DNA of 64,000 bases. Origin: Streptococcus sp. HPH0090 (GTDB lineage Bacteria > Bacillota > Bacilli > Lactobacillales > Streptococcaceae). Below, piece after piece: positions 57,187-64,000 of the stretch. Position numbers and translations under genes: made by a program. The stretch covers positions 203,686 through 267,685 of the forward strand of contig NZ_KE150465.1 in NCBI RefSeq assembly GCF_000411475.1, given 5' to 3'. How positions within the stretch are numbered: position 1 is the stretch's first letter; every line of letters starts with the position of its first letter. The notes under the pieces are model-generated. The model saw only the letters and a list, made by a program, of their open reading frames with translations, searched no databases and was not told where the DNA came from.

Positions 57187-57209
57187 CGTGACAGAAAAGG
57201 AGGGTATGT

Positions 57210-57764
57210 ATGAGCTTAACAAGCCAGTTAATTACAGATGTATTCCCAGACCTTGAGAAAGTTGACCAATTAAACAAGGAAGCCTTTCCTGAAGAAGAAC
57301 GCGTCTCCTTGGAAGAATTTTTAAGTTACCAGGATAGAGATGACGCCCACTTTTTCGCTTTTTATAACGAAGAAGAATTTGTCGGCTTTGCCTTTGCCAT
57401 TTCCAACCAAAAAGCATTCTACATCAGCTTCTTTGCCATCATGCCCCATCTTCGTAGTCATGGATACGGGAGAGAAATCATTGAAAAACTCATTGATTTT
57501 TACCAGCGTACCATGATTCTTGAAGTAGAGCGATTGGACGAAGAATGTGATAATCACGAACAACGAAAGGCCCGCATGGACTTCTACTTACAAAATGGTT
57601 TTAAAACTGCCAATGCCTTTTTAGAATACGAGGGAATGAGTTTTGAAATTCTCTACCGTGGCGACCATTTTGATGAAGAGGCCTATCGAAACATCTTTCA
57701 AAAATTGCAAGAAGAGAATTACTTCGACTTTCGCATCGAATACCGACGCTTTAGTGAACACTAG
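57210..57764 (+). CDS. GNAT family N-acetyltransferase
   Basis: 184 aa. GNAT core with FVGFAFAISNQKAFYISFFAIMPHLRSHGYGREIIEKLI containing the acetyl-CoA loop (RSHGYG), then ARMDFYLQNGFKTANAFLEYEG. The C-terminal 40 residues are acidic/aromatic. AAAGGAGGG ribosome site. It stands alone on the plus strand between the MATE gene and recA and shares a bidirectional terminator with recA. Substrate unknown. Confidence 0.9.
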   Translation: MSLTSQLITDVFPDLEKVDQLNKEAFPEEERVSLEEFLSYQDRDDAHFFAFYNEEEFVGFAFAISNQKAFYISFFAIMPHLRSHGYGREIIEKLIDFYQRTMILEVERLDEECDNHEQRKARMDFYLQNGFKTANAFLEYEGMSFEILYRGDHFDEEAYRNIFQKLQEENYFDFRIEYRRFSEH

Positions 57765-57776
57765 TCCTCACGAAAT

Positions 57777-57805
57777 AAAAAAGTAGCAGAGAACTGCTAC
57801 TTTTA
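57777..57805. terminator. Bidirectional terminator between the acetyltransferase gene and recA
   Basis: AAAAGTAGCAG and CTGCTACTTTT pair perfectly around AGAA, with T-rich flanks on both strands. Confidence 0.85.
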
Positions 57806-57809
57806 TTTT

Positions 57810-58958
57810 TTATTCTTCAATTTCGATTTCAAGAGCATCGCCCAAGTCAAGAGTTACTTCTTGGTTAGAATCCGTATCAGCTGCAGCACTTGCTTTAGAA
57901 CCTTCTTCCTCTTCGATCAAACCATATTGAACACGAACTTGGTGGTCAATTTCATCAAAGATTTCTGGGTGATCTGCCAAGTATTTCTTAGCATTTTCAG
58001 AACCTTGTCCGATTTTTTCACCCTTGTATGAGTACCAAGCACCTGCTTTTTGAATGATATCCAAATCACTAGCAATCTTCAAGAGTTCACCAGTTCTAGA
58101 AATACCTTCCCCGTACATGATTTCAACAAGAGCTTCTTTGAACGGTGGAGCAACCTTGTTTTTCACAACTTTGATCTTAGTTTCTTTACCGACGTTAGTA
58201 TCTTTTTGGTCACCAGTTCCCTTGATTTGTGTGCTTCCACGAACATCCAAACGGACAGAAGCATAGAATTTAAGGGCACGTCCACCAGGAGTTGTTTCTG
58301 GATTACCAAACATAACCCCTACTTTTTCACGCAATTGGTTGATGAAGATTGCAATTGTCTTTGTTTTATTGATAGAAGCTCCAAGCTTACGCATAGCCTG
58401 ACTCATCATACGAGCTTGAAGACCAACGTGGCTATCTCCGATATCTCCATCGATTTCTGCACGAGGTACAAGAGCTGCAACCGAGTCAATAACGACAAGG
58501 TCAACTGCACCTGAGTCAATCAATTTTCCTGCAATTTCAAGACCTTGCTCACCTGAGTCTGGTTGTGACAAGAGCAATTCATCAATGTTAACACCAAGAG
58601 CTGCTGCATAGGCTGGATCGAGCGCGTGTTCCGCATCGATAAAGGCTGCAATTCCACCTTCTTTTTGTGCTTGTGCTACAGCATGAAGGGCTACTGTTGT
58701 CTTACCTGATGATTCTGGACCGTAGATTTCAATGATACGTCCCTTTGGATAACCACCTGAACCAAGTGCAATATCAAGGGCCAAAGAGCCTGAACTCATC
58801 ACTTGTACTTTTTGCTCTGCGCGTTCACCCAAGCGCATGATTGAACCCTTACCAAAGTCTTTTTCAATCAATTTAAGCGCATCATTCAAAGCTTTTTCAC
58901 GGTCAGCTCCAAATTTTTTCCCAATTTCATCTAATTTTTTTGTTGGTTTTTTCGCCAT
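57810..58958 (-). CDS. recA: Recombinase RecA
   Basis: 382 aa. Forms the strand-exchange filament for homologous recombination, the SOS-like response and natural transformation. Walker [10 protein letters not shown] (about 79-87), Walker [11 protein letters not shown] (about 153-162), loop L2 region [21 protein letters not shown]. The acidic C-terminus ([12 protein letters not shown]) is longer than in E. coli. AGGAGAACAAA ribosome site. It lies 54 bp after cinA, the competence-induced order of pneumococcus. Confidence 0.98.
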   Translation of the reverse strand: MAKKPTKKLDEIGKKFGADREKALNDALKLIEKDFGKGSIMRLGERAEQKVQVMSSGSLALDIALGSGGYPKGRIIEIYGPESSGKTTVALHAVAQAQKEGGIAAFIDAEHALDPAYAAALGVNIDELLLSQPDSGEQGLEIAGKLIDSGAVDLVVIDSVAALVPRAEIDGDIGDSHVGLQARMMSQAMRKLGASINKTKTIAIFINQLREKVGVMFGNPETTPGGRALKFYASVRLDVRGSTQIKGTGDQKDTNVGKETKIKVVKNKVAPPFKEALVEIMYGEGISRTGELLKIASDLDIIQKAGAWYSYKGEKIGQGSENAKKYLADHPEIFDEIDHQVRVQYGLIEEEEGSKASAAADTDSNQEVTLDLGDALEIEIEE

Positions 58959-59012
58959 TTTGTTCTCCTATATTTTAATGATTCTAAGAACCTTCTTCTA
59001 TTATATCAAAAG

Positions 59013-60269
59013 TCAGTCACTTAATAAAGCTTTGCGAACTAAGTTAAACGCATGCATAACCGCAATCTTACGAACATCCGCTCGGCTTCTTCCAGCTATA
59101 TTGACTTGAATGACTTCGGTACCTGATGCTTGAGATAGGCCGATGAAAACTGTCCCTGCTGGATGCCCTTCTAGGCTATCCGGACCAGCTACTCCTGTCA
59201 AGCTAATCCCAAAATCTGACTGGGTTTTGAGGCGTGCCTGCTCAGCCATTTTTTCCGCAGCAAATGCTGAAACGACTCCATATTCTTCCAACTCTACTTG
59301 TGGAATGTCTAACATCTTAGCTTTTTCTTCCAGGCTATAAGTGACAAAACCACCTTTAAAGATTGTTGATGCTCCCGAAAAGTTTGCCAAAGTCGCTTGG
59401 AAAAGCCCTGCTGTCAAACTTTCTGCAGCTGTGATAGTTTGCTTTTTCTTTTTCAACTCCTCAACAACTACGCTGGCTAGACTCGCTTCTTCGCCATAAC
59501 CATAGCAGATTTCCTTTAAAGCAATTCCTTCAAAAGTCTGACGTGCAAAGATTTTTTCCTCTATATTATCCAAGGCCTTTCTAGCTTCTTCTTGACTAGT
59601 AGCCTTTGTAGACAAACGCAGAGTCACCTCTCCTGTTTTTGCATACGGTGCTATGGTTGGATCTGTCTGCTCTTCAATCAAATCTGACAAAATCGTTACT
59701 AGCTGACTTTCACCAATGCCAAAGAAACGTAGCACACGTGAGTACAACTTAGCTCCTGTTGTCAATCTTGGTAGTAATTCATTTAAAACCATGGGTTTTA
59801 GTTCACTTGGCGGACCTGGTAGGACAACATAAGTCACGCCAGCCACCTCAATCATACCACCAACTGCTAGTCCCGTTTCATTTGGGAGCGGGATTGCCCC
59901 CTGAACAATTTGAGCTTGACGTTCATTATTTGGAGTTCGTGCATAGTCTGGTCGATGAGCAAAGAAATCATCCAATTTAGCCTGTGCTTGAGGATCAAAA
60001 GTCAAATCAAGCCCTAGAAATTGAGCCAAGGTTTGTTTGGTCAAATCATCCTCTGTCGGCCCCAATCCTCCCGTTAAGATAACCAGATTACTCCGTTCCT
60101 TAGCAATCTCCAACAAGGATATGAGTCGAGTTTCATTGTCTCCAACGGCCGTCTGGAAGTATACATCAACTCCGATTTCAGCTAGCTTTTCAGACAAAAA
60201 CTGAGCATTGGTATTGACGATTTGACCTGTTAGAATTTCTGTTCCAACAGCTATAATTTCCGCTTTCAT
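59013..60269 (-). CDS. cinA: Competence/damage-inducible protein CinA
   Basis: 418 aa. N-terminal MoCF-type domain (about 1-170; [39 protein letters not shown]) acts on ADP-ribose-type nucleotides in homologues. C-terminal nicotinamide-nucleotide amidase domain (about 255-415; [46 protein letters not shown]). It starts the cinA-recA operon. TAGGAGGAAAAA ribosome site; a near-consensus competence box lies right upstream, so late-competence (ComX) induction is likely. Confidence 0.96.
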   Translation of the reverse strand: MKAEIIAVGTEILTGQIVNTNAQFLSEKLAEIGVDVYFQTAVGDNETRLISLLEIAKERSNLVILTGGLGPTEDDLTKQTLAQFLGLDLTFDPQAQAKLDDFFAHRPDYARTPNNERQAQIVQGAIPLPNETGLAVGGMIEVAGVTYVVLPGPPSELKPMVLNELLPRLTTGAKLYSRVLRFFGIGESQLVTILSDLIEEQTDPTIAPYAKTGEVTLRLSTKATSQEEARKALDNIEEKIFARQTFEGIALKEICYGYGEEASLASVVVEELKKKKQTITAAESLTAGLFQATLANFSGASTIFKGGFVTYSLEEKAKMLDIPQVELEEYGVVSAFAAEKMAEQARLKTQSDFGISLTGVAGPDSLEGHPAGTVFIGLSQASGTEVIQVNIAGRSRADVRKIAVMHAFNLVRKALLSD

Positions 60270-60287
60270 TTTTTCCTCCTACTTACC

Positions 60288-60295
60288 TATTCGGA
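60288..60295 (-). promoter_or_regulatory. Candidate ComX (cin-box) promoter element of cinA-recA
   Basis: Minus strand TCCGAATA, one base from the consensus TACGAATA, with a T-rich stretch upstream (GATTTTTTC). It is only 18 bp from the cinA ATG, which would give a very short leader. Confidence 0.5.
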
Positions 60296-60302
60296 TTTCT
60301 TT

Positions 60303-60333
60303 GAAAAAATCGCAGGAAAATTCCTACGATTTG
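60303..60333 (-). terminator. Terminator of the LCP operon
   Basis: AAATCG.AGGA and TCCT.CGATTT pair with one internal mismatch, then T-run on the minus strand. It insulates cinA from the LCP gene. Confidence 0.7.
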
Positions 60334-60345
60334 AGTATTCATTTC

Positions 60346-61404
60346 TTATTGTTCTGGTTGTACTTGTTGCCCTTGTTGTTCCTGATCTGCAGCAGAACCA
60401 GTAGTTTGTGGCAAGCGTCCATAAATATTTTCATACAAGACTACATTTGTCTCTAATTCCGTAACCTCTGGTTTATCCAATGAACGACGCAAAAGATTTT
60501 GCATTTCTAACATATGAGCAGATGACACGATTTGGTAGGATGTCCCATCAATCATTGCATCCTCTCCACGCAACTGTTGAGATTCAATGTTTTTAAAGGA
60601 ATCTTGGTAACCCATCAACTGAGGAATGGTTGTTGTCGTAATCTCGATATTTGTCTGCATATTATCGCTAAGAGCCTTCAGAATTTCTTGGTAGTGACTA
60701 ACACTATTCAAGCTAAGAATCTTCTCAACAATCTTTTGAATAACTTCGCGTTGACGTTTCTGACGACCGTAATCTCCTTCTGGATCTTGATAGCGCATGC
60801 GTGAATACACCAGCGCCTCTTCACCATTTAGTGTCTGTTCTCCAACACCGATAGAAATAGTATTAAATGGCTCCTGGTCTTGGATAGAGATTGGGAAACC
60901 TAGAGTATTGTTTACTGTGATACCACCGACAGCATCAACCATTCTTTGAAGACCATGCATATTGACCATCACGTAACGGTCGATATGGATATTCATCATT
61001 TTCTGAATAGTTGAAATAGCTAGTTCTGCCCCACCATCAGCATAGGCAGCATTGAGTTTCGCTTCTCTAACACTACCATCTGGTTGTTGGATTTGTGTCA
61101 GGATATCACGTTCCAAACTCATCATCACAACTTTCTTGGTTTTAGGATTTACTGTTACCAAGATCATCGAATCACTGTTACCCGCCCATGGGTCTGTACG
61201 CTCAACGTTACCTGTATCCACACCCATCAGTAAAATTGTCAAAGGCTCAGTTGCCTCGATGACTTTAGTTTCTTCCCCAATTTGTTTATAGGTTTTGGCC
61301 AAAGTCTGCGTACTTTGTTGATAAATAGTATAGGCATAAGCTCCCACACCAAGAACTGTCACAAGAACAAAGCCTAAAAACATTCCGATTATTTTTTTTG
61401 CCAT
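60346..61404 (-). CDS. LytR-CpsA-Psr family protein
   Basis: 352 aa. One N-terminal membrane helix (about 6-28), then the extracytoplasmic LCP domain (about 75-225; TILLMGVDTG; NSDSMILVTVNPKTKKVVMMSLERDI; LNAAYADGGAELAISTIQK; YVMVNMHGLQRMVDAVGGI; EALVYSRMRYQDPEGDYGRQKRQREVI). LCP enzymes attach teichoic acids or capsule to peptidoglycan from undecaprenyl-linked precursors. The C-terminus is Gln/Pro-rich. Last gene of tsaE-GNAT-LCP, starting 5 bp after the acetyltransferase; same place as pneumococcal lytR. Confidence 0.95.
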   Translation of the reverse strand: MAKKIIGMFLGFVLVTVLGVGAYAYTIYQQSTQTLAKTYKQIGEETKVIEATEPLTILLMGVDTGNVERTDPWAGNSDSMILVTVNPKTKKVVMMSLERDILTQIQQPDGSVREAKLNAAYADGGAELAISTIQKMMNIHIDRYVMVNMHGLQRMVDAVGGITVNNTLGFPISIQDQEPFNTISIGVGEQTLNGEEALVYSRMRYQDPEGDYGRQKRQREVIQKIVEKILSLNSVSHYQEILKALSDNMQTNIEITTTTIPQLMGYQDSFKNIESQQLRGEDAMIDGTSYQIVSSAHMLEMQNLLRRSLDKPEVTELETNVVLYENIYGRLPQTTGSAADQEQQGQQVQPEQ

Positions 61405-61408
61405 ACAT

Positions 61409-61930
61409 TTATTCGTCTATCAGTCGCCCCATCAGGTAGACATCAAGAAACTCTCCTCCTTCTATACAAGCACCACGTTCCTGCTGGCCTTCTATGATAA
61501 AGCCCATCTTTTTATATAGATGAACAGCTGCTAGATTTCGTTTTTGAACTGTCAGTTGTAAGCGTCGAATACTTCCACTCGACTGGGCCCATTCAATAGC
61601 TTCTTCCAACAGGATACTACCGAGACCATTTCCCCAGTATGCTTTTTTGATGCCCAAAAAGACATCGCCAATATGTCGAACTCGTGGACGTTGATCCGCC
61701 GTAATATTGATGACTCCTGCTAACTCATCATTCAAAAAAGCTAGTAGAGTAATCTGGTTATCCGACTGGGCTTGCTTGTCAATAAAATGTTGCATTGCAG
61801 ATTCAGTCATTGCAATTCCATTTTCATCTAGGCTAGTAAAGCTAGATTCCTGACCAATCTGATCCAAAAGTGTAATAAGAGCTGAAGCATCTTGGATTTC
61901 TGCTTCACGGATTAAAAGATCATACTCCAT
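61409..61930 (-). CDS. GNAT family N-acetyltransferase
   Basis: 173 aa. ALITLLDQIGQESSFTSLDENGIAMTES precedes a GNAT core with HIGDVFLGIKKAYWGNGLGSILLEEAIEWA (acetyl-CoA loop) and NLAAVHLYKKMGFIIEGQQERG. It resembles YkkB/SpeG-like general acetyltransferases; substrate unknown. It overlaps the end of tsaE by 11 bp and precedes the LCP gene, as in pneumococcus. Confidence 0.92.
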   Translation of the reverse strand: MEYDLLIREAEIQDASALITLLDQIGQESSFTSLDENGIAMTESAMQHFIDKQAQSDNQITLLAFLNDELAGVINITADQRPRVRHIGDVFLGIKKAYWGNGLGSILLEEAIEWAQSSGSIRRLQLTVQKRNLAAVHLYKKMGFIIEGQQERGACIEGGEFLDVYLMGRLIDE

Positions 61931-62363
61931 CCGTCAACCTCTGCAAGAGCTCTGTTGCTCGTTGACCATGGGCATGAAAGACAACTTCGCGTCCCTCACC
62001 ATCTTTCAGGATTTCTAATTCTAGATAATCTGATGGAAGGTCCTCACCCAATAGGTGTCCCCACTCAATAACTGTCACACCTGAACCAAAAAGAAATTCA
62101 TCCAAGTCGATAGAATCTGCATCTCCTTCAATGCGATAAACATCCAAGTGATACAAGGGGAGACGTCCTTCATATTCTCGAACGATGGTATAAGTAGGAC
62201 TCTTAATCATTTGATGAATCCCTAGGCCTCTAGCCAGGCCCTTGGTTAGCGTTGTTTTACCAGCACCTAATTCACCGGTCAAAATCAATACATCATTTTT
62301 CTCCAGCAAAGAGCCTAATTCTTGTCCAAGAGCAATGAGTTCATCTTCATTTTTTATGTGCAT
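61920..62363 (-). CDS. tsaE: tRNA threonylcarbamoyladenosine biosynthesis ATPase TsaE
   Basis: 147 aa from the ATG at 62363 (MHIKNEDELIALGQEL). It is the ATPase that resets the TsaB-TsaD complex when making t6A at position 37 of ANN-decoding tRNAs. Walker A GELGAGKTT (about 31-39), TYTIVREYEG, HLDVYRIEG and VIEWGHLL are the family blocks. No ribosome site precedes this ATG; instead a TGG-extended TATAAT ends 6 bp before it, so the mRNA is probably leaderless. An in-frame ATG 36 bp upstream would lie ahead of that promoter. Confidence 0.94.
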   Translation of the reverse strand: MHIKNEDELIALGQELGSLLEKNDVLILTGELGAGKTTLTKGLARGLGIHQMIKSPTYTIVREYEGRLPLYHLDVYRIEGDADSIDLDEFLFGSGVTVIEWGHLLGEDLPSDYLELEILKDGEGREVVFHAHGQRATELLQRLTDGV

Positions 62364-62369
62364 GTTATC

Positions 62370-62378
62370 ATTATACCA
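62370..62378 (-). promoter_or_regulatory. Extended -10 promoter giving a leaderless tsaE transcript
   Basis: Minus strand TGGTATAAT; the hexamer is at 62370-62375. The expected start of transcription coincides with the A of the tsaE start codon. Confidence 0.6.
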
Positions 62379-62409
62379 AAAAGTTTTCTTTTGCGACATT
62401 TCTACTAAT

Positions 62410-62440
62410 AAAAAAGGAGGAGATTTCTCCTTCTTTTTTT
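62410..62440 (-). terminator. Terminator of the purine permease gene
   Basis: An AGGAG-centred hairpin with purine-rich left arm and pyrimidine-rich right arm, followed on the minus strand by T6. Confidence 0.65.
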
Positions 62441-62453
62441 AAAGTTTTTGTCA

Positions 62454-63875
62454 TTAGTTAAGAGCCATGCTGATGTAGTTCAAGATGAACAAAGCATCCA
62501 AAATCCAGATCATAACATGTACTTCTTTGATTTGACCTTTAACAATCTTTGTCAAAGTATAAGTCAAGAAACCAACGGCAATCCCCTGTGTGATTGAGTA
62601 ACTGAATCCCATAAAGATAGATGTAAAGAAGGCTGGAACTGCTTCTGACATATCATCCCAAGGAATGTTTTTCAAGTTAGAGAGCATCATAATCCCGACA
62701 ATAATCAGAATTGGTGCAGTCGCAGCTGTTGGAACAATCGCTAAAAGTGGGCTAAAGAAACTTGACAAAGCAAAACAGATTGCAACAACTAGGGCTGTCA
62801 AACCAGTACGTCCACCAGCACCGATACCTGCTGCTGACTCAACATAAGTCGTAACGTTTGAAGTACCTGCAATGGCACCAATTGAAGTTGCTACCAAATC
62901 AGAGTAAAGAGCTTTATCCAATTTAGTTGACTCATGGTTTTCACCACTTGTCGCAACGATACCAACTTTTTCTCCAGTACCGATAAGAGTACCGATAGTA
63001 TCAAAGATATCTGTCAATGAGAAGGCAAGAATAGCCATCAAAGTTTCTGGCAAACGAGAAGTATTTGAAATCAAAGATCCTAAACCTTCTGAACCAAGAG
63101 CAGCACCAAACAAAGTTCCTAGGTCGTTAACTGCTGATGAAAGATTGTTGCTAGCGAAGTCAATCCCTGACACATTAACAAGACCAACTGCAATGGCAAG
63201 AACAGTCGTTGTTAAAATAGAAAGGATGATCCCACCTTTGATACCTTTAACAACAAAGAAGATAGTAATAGCAAGACCTGCAAGAGCTACCAAAACTGCT
63301 GTAGTATTGAAATCTACTAATCCTGGAACGGCTGAAGCATTTGCAGTAATCGCCGCTTGAGCCTTATCTGCTCCTTCACCAGCTACAGTATAAGTACCTG
63401 GGTCAATTGAGAATTTCAAAAGACCAGCATTCTTAATACCAACGTAAGCAAGGAAAACACCAATACCAGCTGAAATTGCTGAGCGAAGTGTTGTAGGAAT
63501 AGATTCAATGATCATTTTACGAACATTGGTCAATGTAATAATCAGTGAAATAACTCCACAGATGAAGACCATCCCAAGAGCTTCTTTCCAAGTATAGCCC
63601 ATCCCAAATACGACGGTAAATGTAAAGAAGGCGTTTAGTCCCATACCTGGGGCTTGTGCATATGGCAAGTTAGCATAGAAAGCCATCATCAAAGTTCCCA
63701 CAACAGAACCGATGATTGTTGCCAAGAATACACCTTGAACAGGCATTCCTGTTTGTGAAAGCATTTGAGGGTTTACAAAGAGAATATAACTCATTGCAAA
63801 GAAAGTTGTTAAACCAGCAAGAACCTCTGTACGGACGTCTGTCCCGTGCTCTTTTAGTTTAAATAGTTTGTCCAT
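62454..63875 (-). CDS. AzgA-type guanine/hypoxanthine permease (NCS2 family)
   Basis: 473 aa with 12 to 14 membrane helices. Typical AzgA-branch motifs: TFFAMSYILFVNPQMLS (about 23-39), YAQAPGMGLNAFFTF (about 71-85), SLTDIFDTIGTLIGTGEKVG (about 285-304) and TSNVTTYVESAAGIGAGGRTG (about 338-358). It imports purine bases with protons. Guanine/hypoxanthine/adenine specificity is the family norm; the exact substrate is not readable. Its promoter is close to the start, with no room for a purine riboswitch. Confidence 0.93.
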   Translation of the reverse strand: MDKLFKLKEHGTDVRTEVLAGLTTFFAMSYILFVNPQMLSQTGMPVQGVFLATIIGSVVGTLMMAFYANLPYAQAPGMGLNAFFTFTVVFGMGYTWKEALGMVFICGVISLIITLTNVRKMIIESIPTTLRSAISAGIGVFLAYVGIKNAGLLKFSIDPGTYTVAGEGADKAQAAITANASAVPGLVDFNTTAVLVALAGLAITIFFVVKGIKGGIILSILTTTVLAIAVGLVNVSGIDFASNNLSSAVNDLGTLFGAALGSEGLGSLISNTSRLPETLMAILAFSLTDIFDTIGTLIGTGEKVGIVATSGENHESTKLDKALYSDLVATSIGAIAGTSNVTTYVESAAGIGAGGRTGLTALVVAICFALSSFFSPLLAIVPTAATAPILIIVGIMMLSNLKNIPWDDMSEAVPAFFTSIFMGFSYSITQGIAVGFLTYTLTKIVKGQIKEVHVMIWILDALFILNYISMALN

Positions 63876-63912
63876 TTTTAATCTCCTTTGTCATTTTACG
63901 AACAATATGACT

Positions 63913-63941
63913 ATTATAACACCAATCATTCATCTTTTCAA
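63913..63941 (-). promoter_or_regulatory. Promoter of the purine permease gene
   Basis: Minus strand TTGAAA (63936-63941), 17-bp spacer, TATAAT (63913-63918) with TG extension. The leader to the ATG at 63875 is about 30 nt with an AAAGGAG ribosome site. Confidence 0.75.
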
Positions 63942-64000
63942 GGTATTTTTACCGAATTATAAAAATCTTATCAGATATTATTCTTTTTGTTTTTACTTAT

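Noticed and set aside
63876..64000. Possible purine riboswitch ahead of the purine permease
   Set aside because: A consensus promoter sits about 40 bp from the start codon, leaving too short a leader, and no purine-aptamer sequence is seen.

Overview
The window looks like a chromosomal segment of a mitis-group Streptococcus (S. mitis / S. oralis / S. pneumoniae relatives). The evidence is a low-GC Gram-positive gene set with strong AAGGAGG ribosome sites and TG-extended -10 promoters, pneumococcus-like gene strings (leuS-acetyltransferases-ruvB; uppS-cdsA-eep-proS-bglA; gpsA-galU; tsaE-GNAT-LCP-cinA-recA; L28-Asp23-fakA), a BOX-type intergenic repeat, and three CiaR-controlled csRNA genes. 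No rRNA, tRNA, CRISPR array, prophage or transposase was seen.

Layout. 1-9.5 kb, mostly minus strand: rsuA, two hypothetical genes, a nucleotidyltransferase overlapping ruvB, an ABC exporter pair, two acetyltransferases and leuS. Three csRNA genes sit at the 3' ends of these minus-strand transcription units. 9.6-16 kb, plus strand: a YesMN-type sensor/regulator pair followed by a ferric-type (Pit/Afu-like) ABC importer with a cre-like site. 16-24.8 kb, plus strand: gpsA, galU, pbp1b, an EamA transporter, dapH and N-acetyl-diaminopimelate deacetylase (lysine/peptidoglycan precursor route), a 5-formyl-THF cyclo-ligase and a rhomboid protease. 24.9-31.2 kb, minus strand: bglA, BOX repeat, proS, rseP(eep), cdsA, uppS. 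31.4-35.9 kb, plus strand: a helix-hairpin-helix protein, then a valine T-box operon (flavin reductase, acetyltransferase, valS).

36.0-41.8 kb is the accessory island. An AT-rich C5-cytosine methyltransferase is translationally overlapped with an OLD-like ATPase/TOPRIM protein. It is followed by a second C5 methyltransferase and a putative restriction endonuclease whose composition is closer to the host. This is the best candidate for an under-described defence system in the window.

41.9-64 kb, mostly minus strand: a NarL/DesK-type two-component system with its ABC exporter and two small membrane proteins (like pneumococcal TCS11); fakA, an Asp23 protein and L28; a LytTR regulator with a membrane partner; a PAP2 phosphatase; a heterodimeric ABC multidrug exporter under a MarR regulator with a visible operator; a divergent membrane protein; YebC; a MATE exporter; recA-cinA with a weak competence-type promoter box; LCP-GNAT-tsaE with an apparently leaderless tsaE start; and an AzgA-type purine permease at the right edge.
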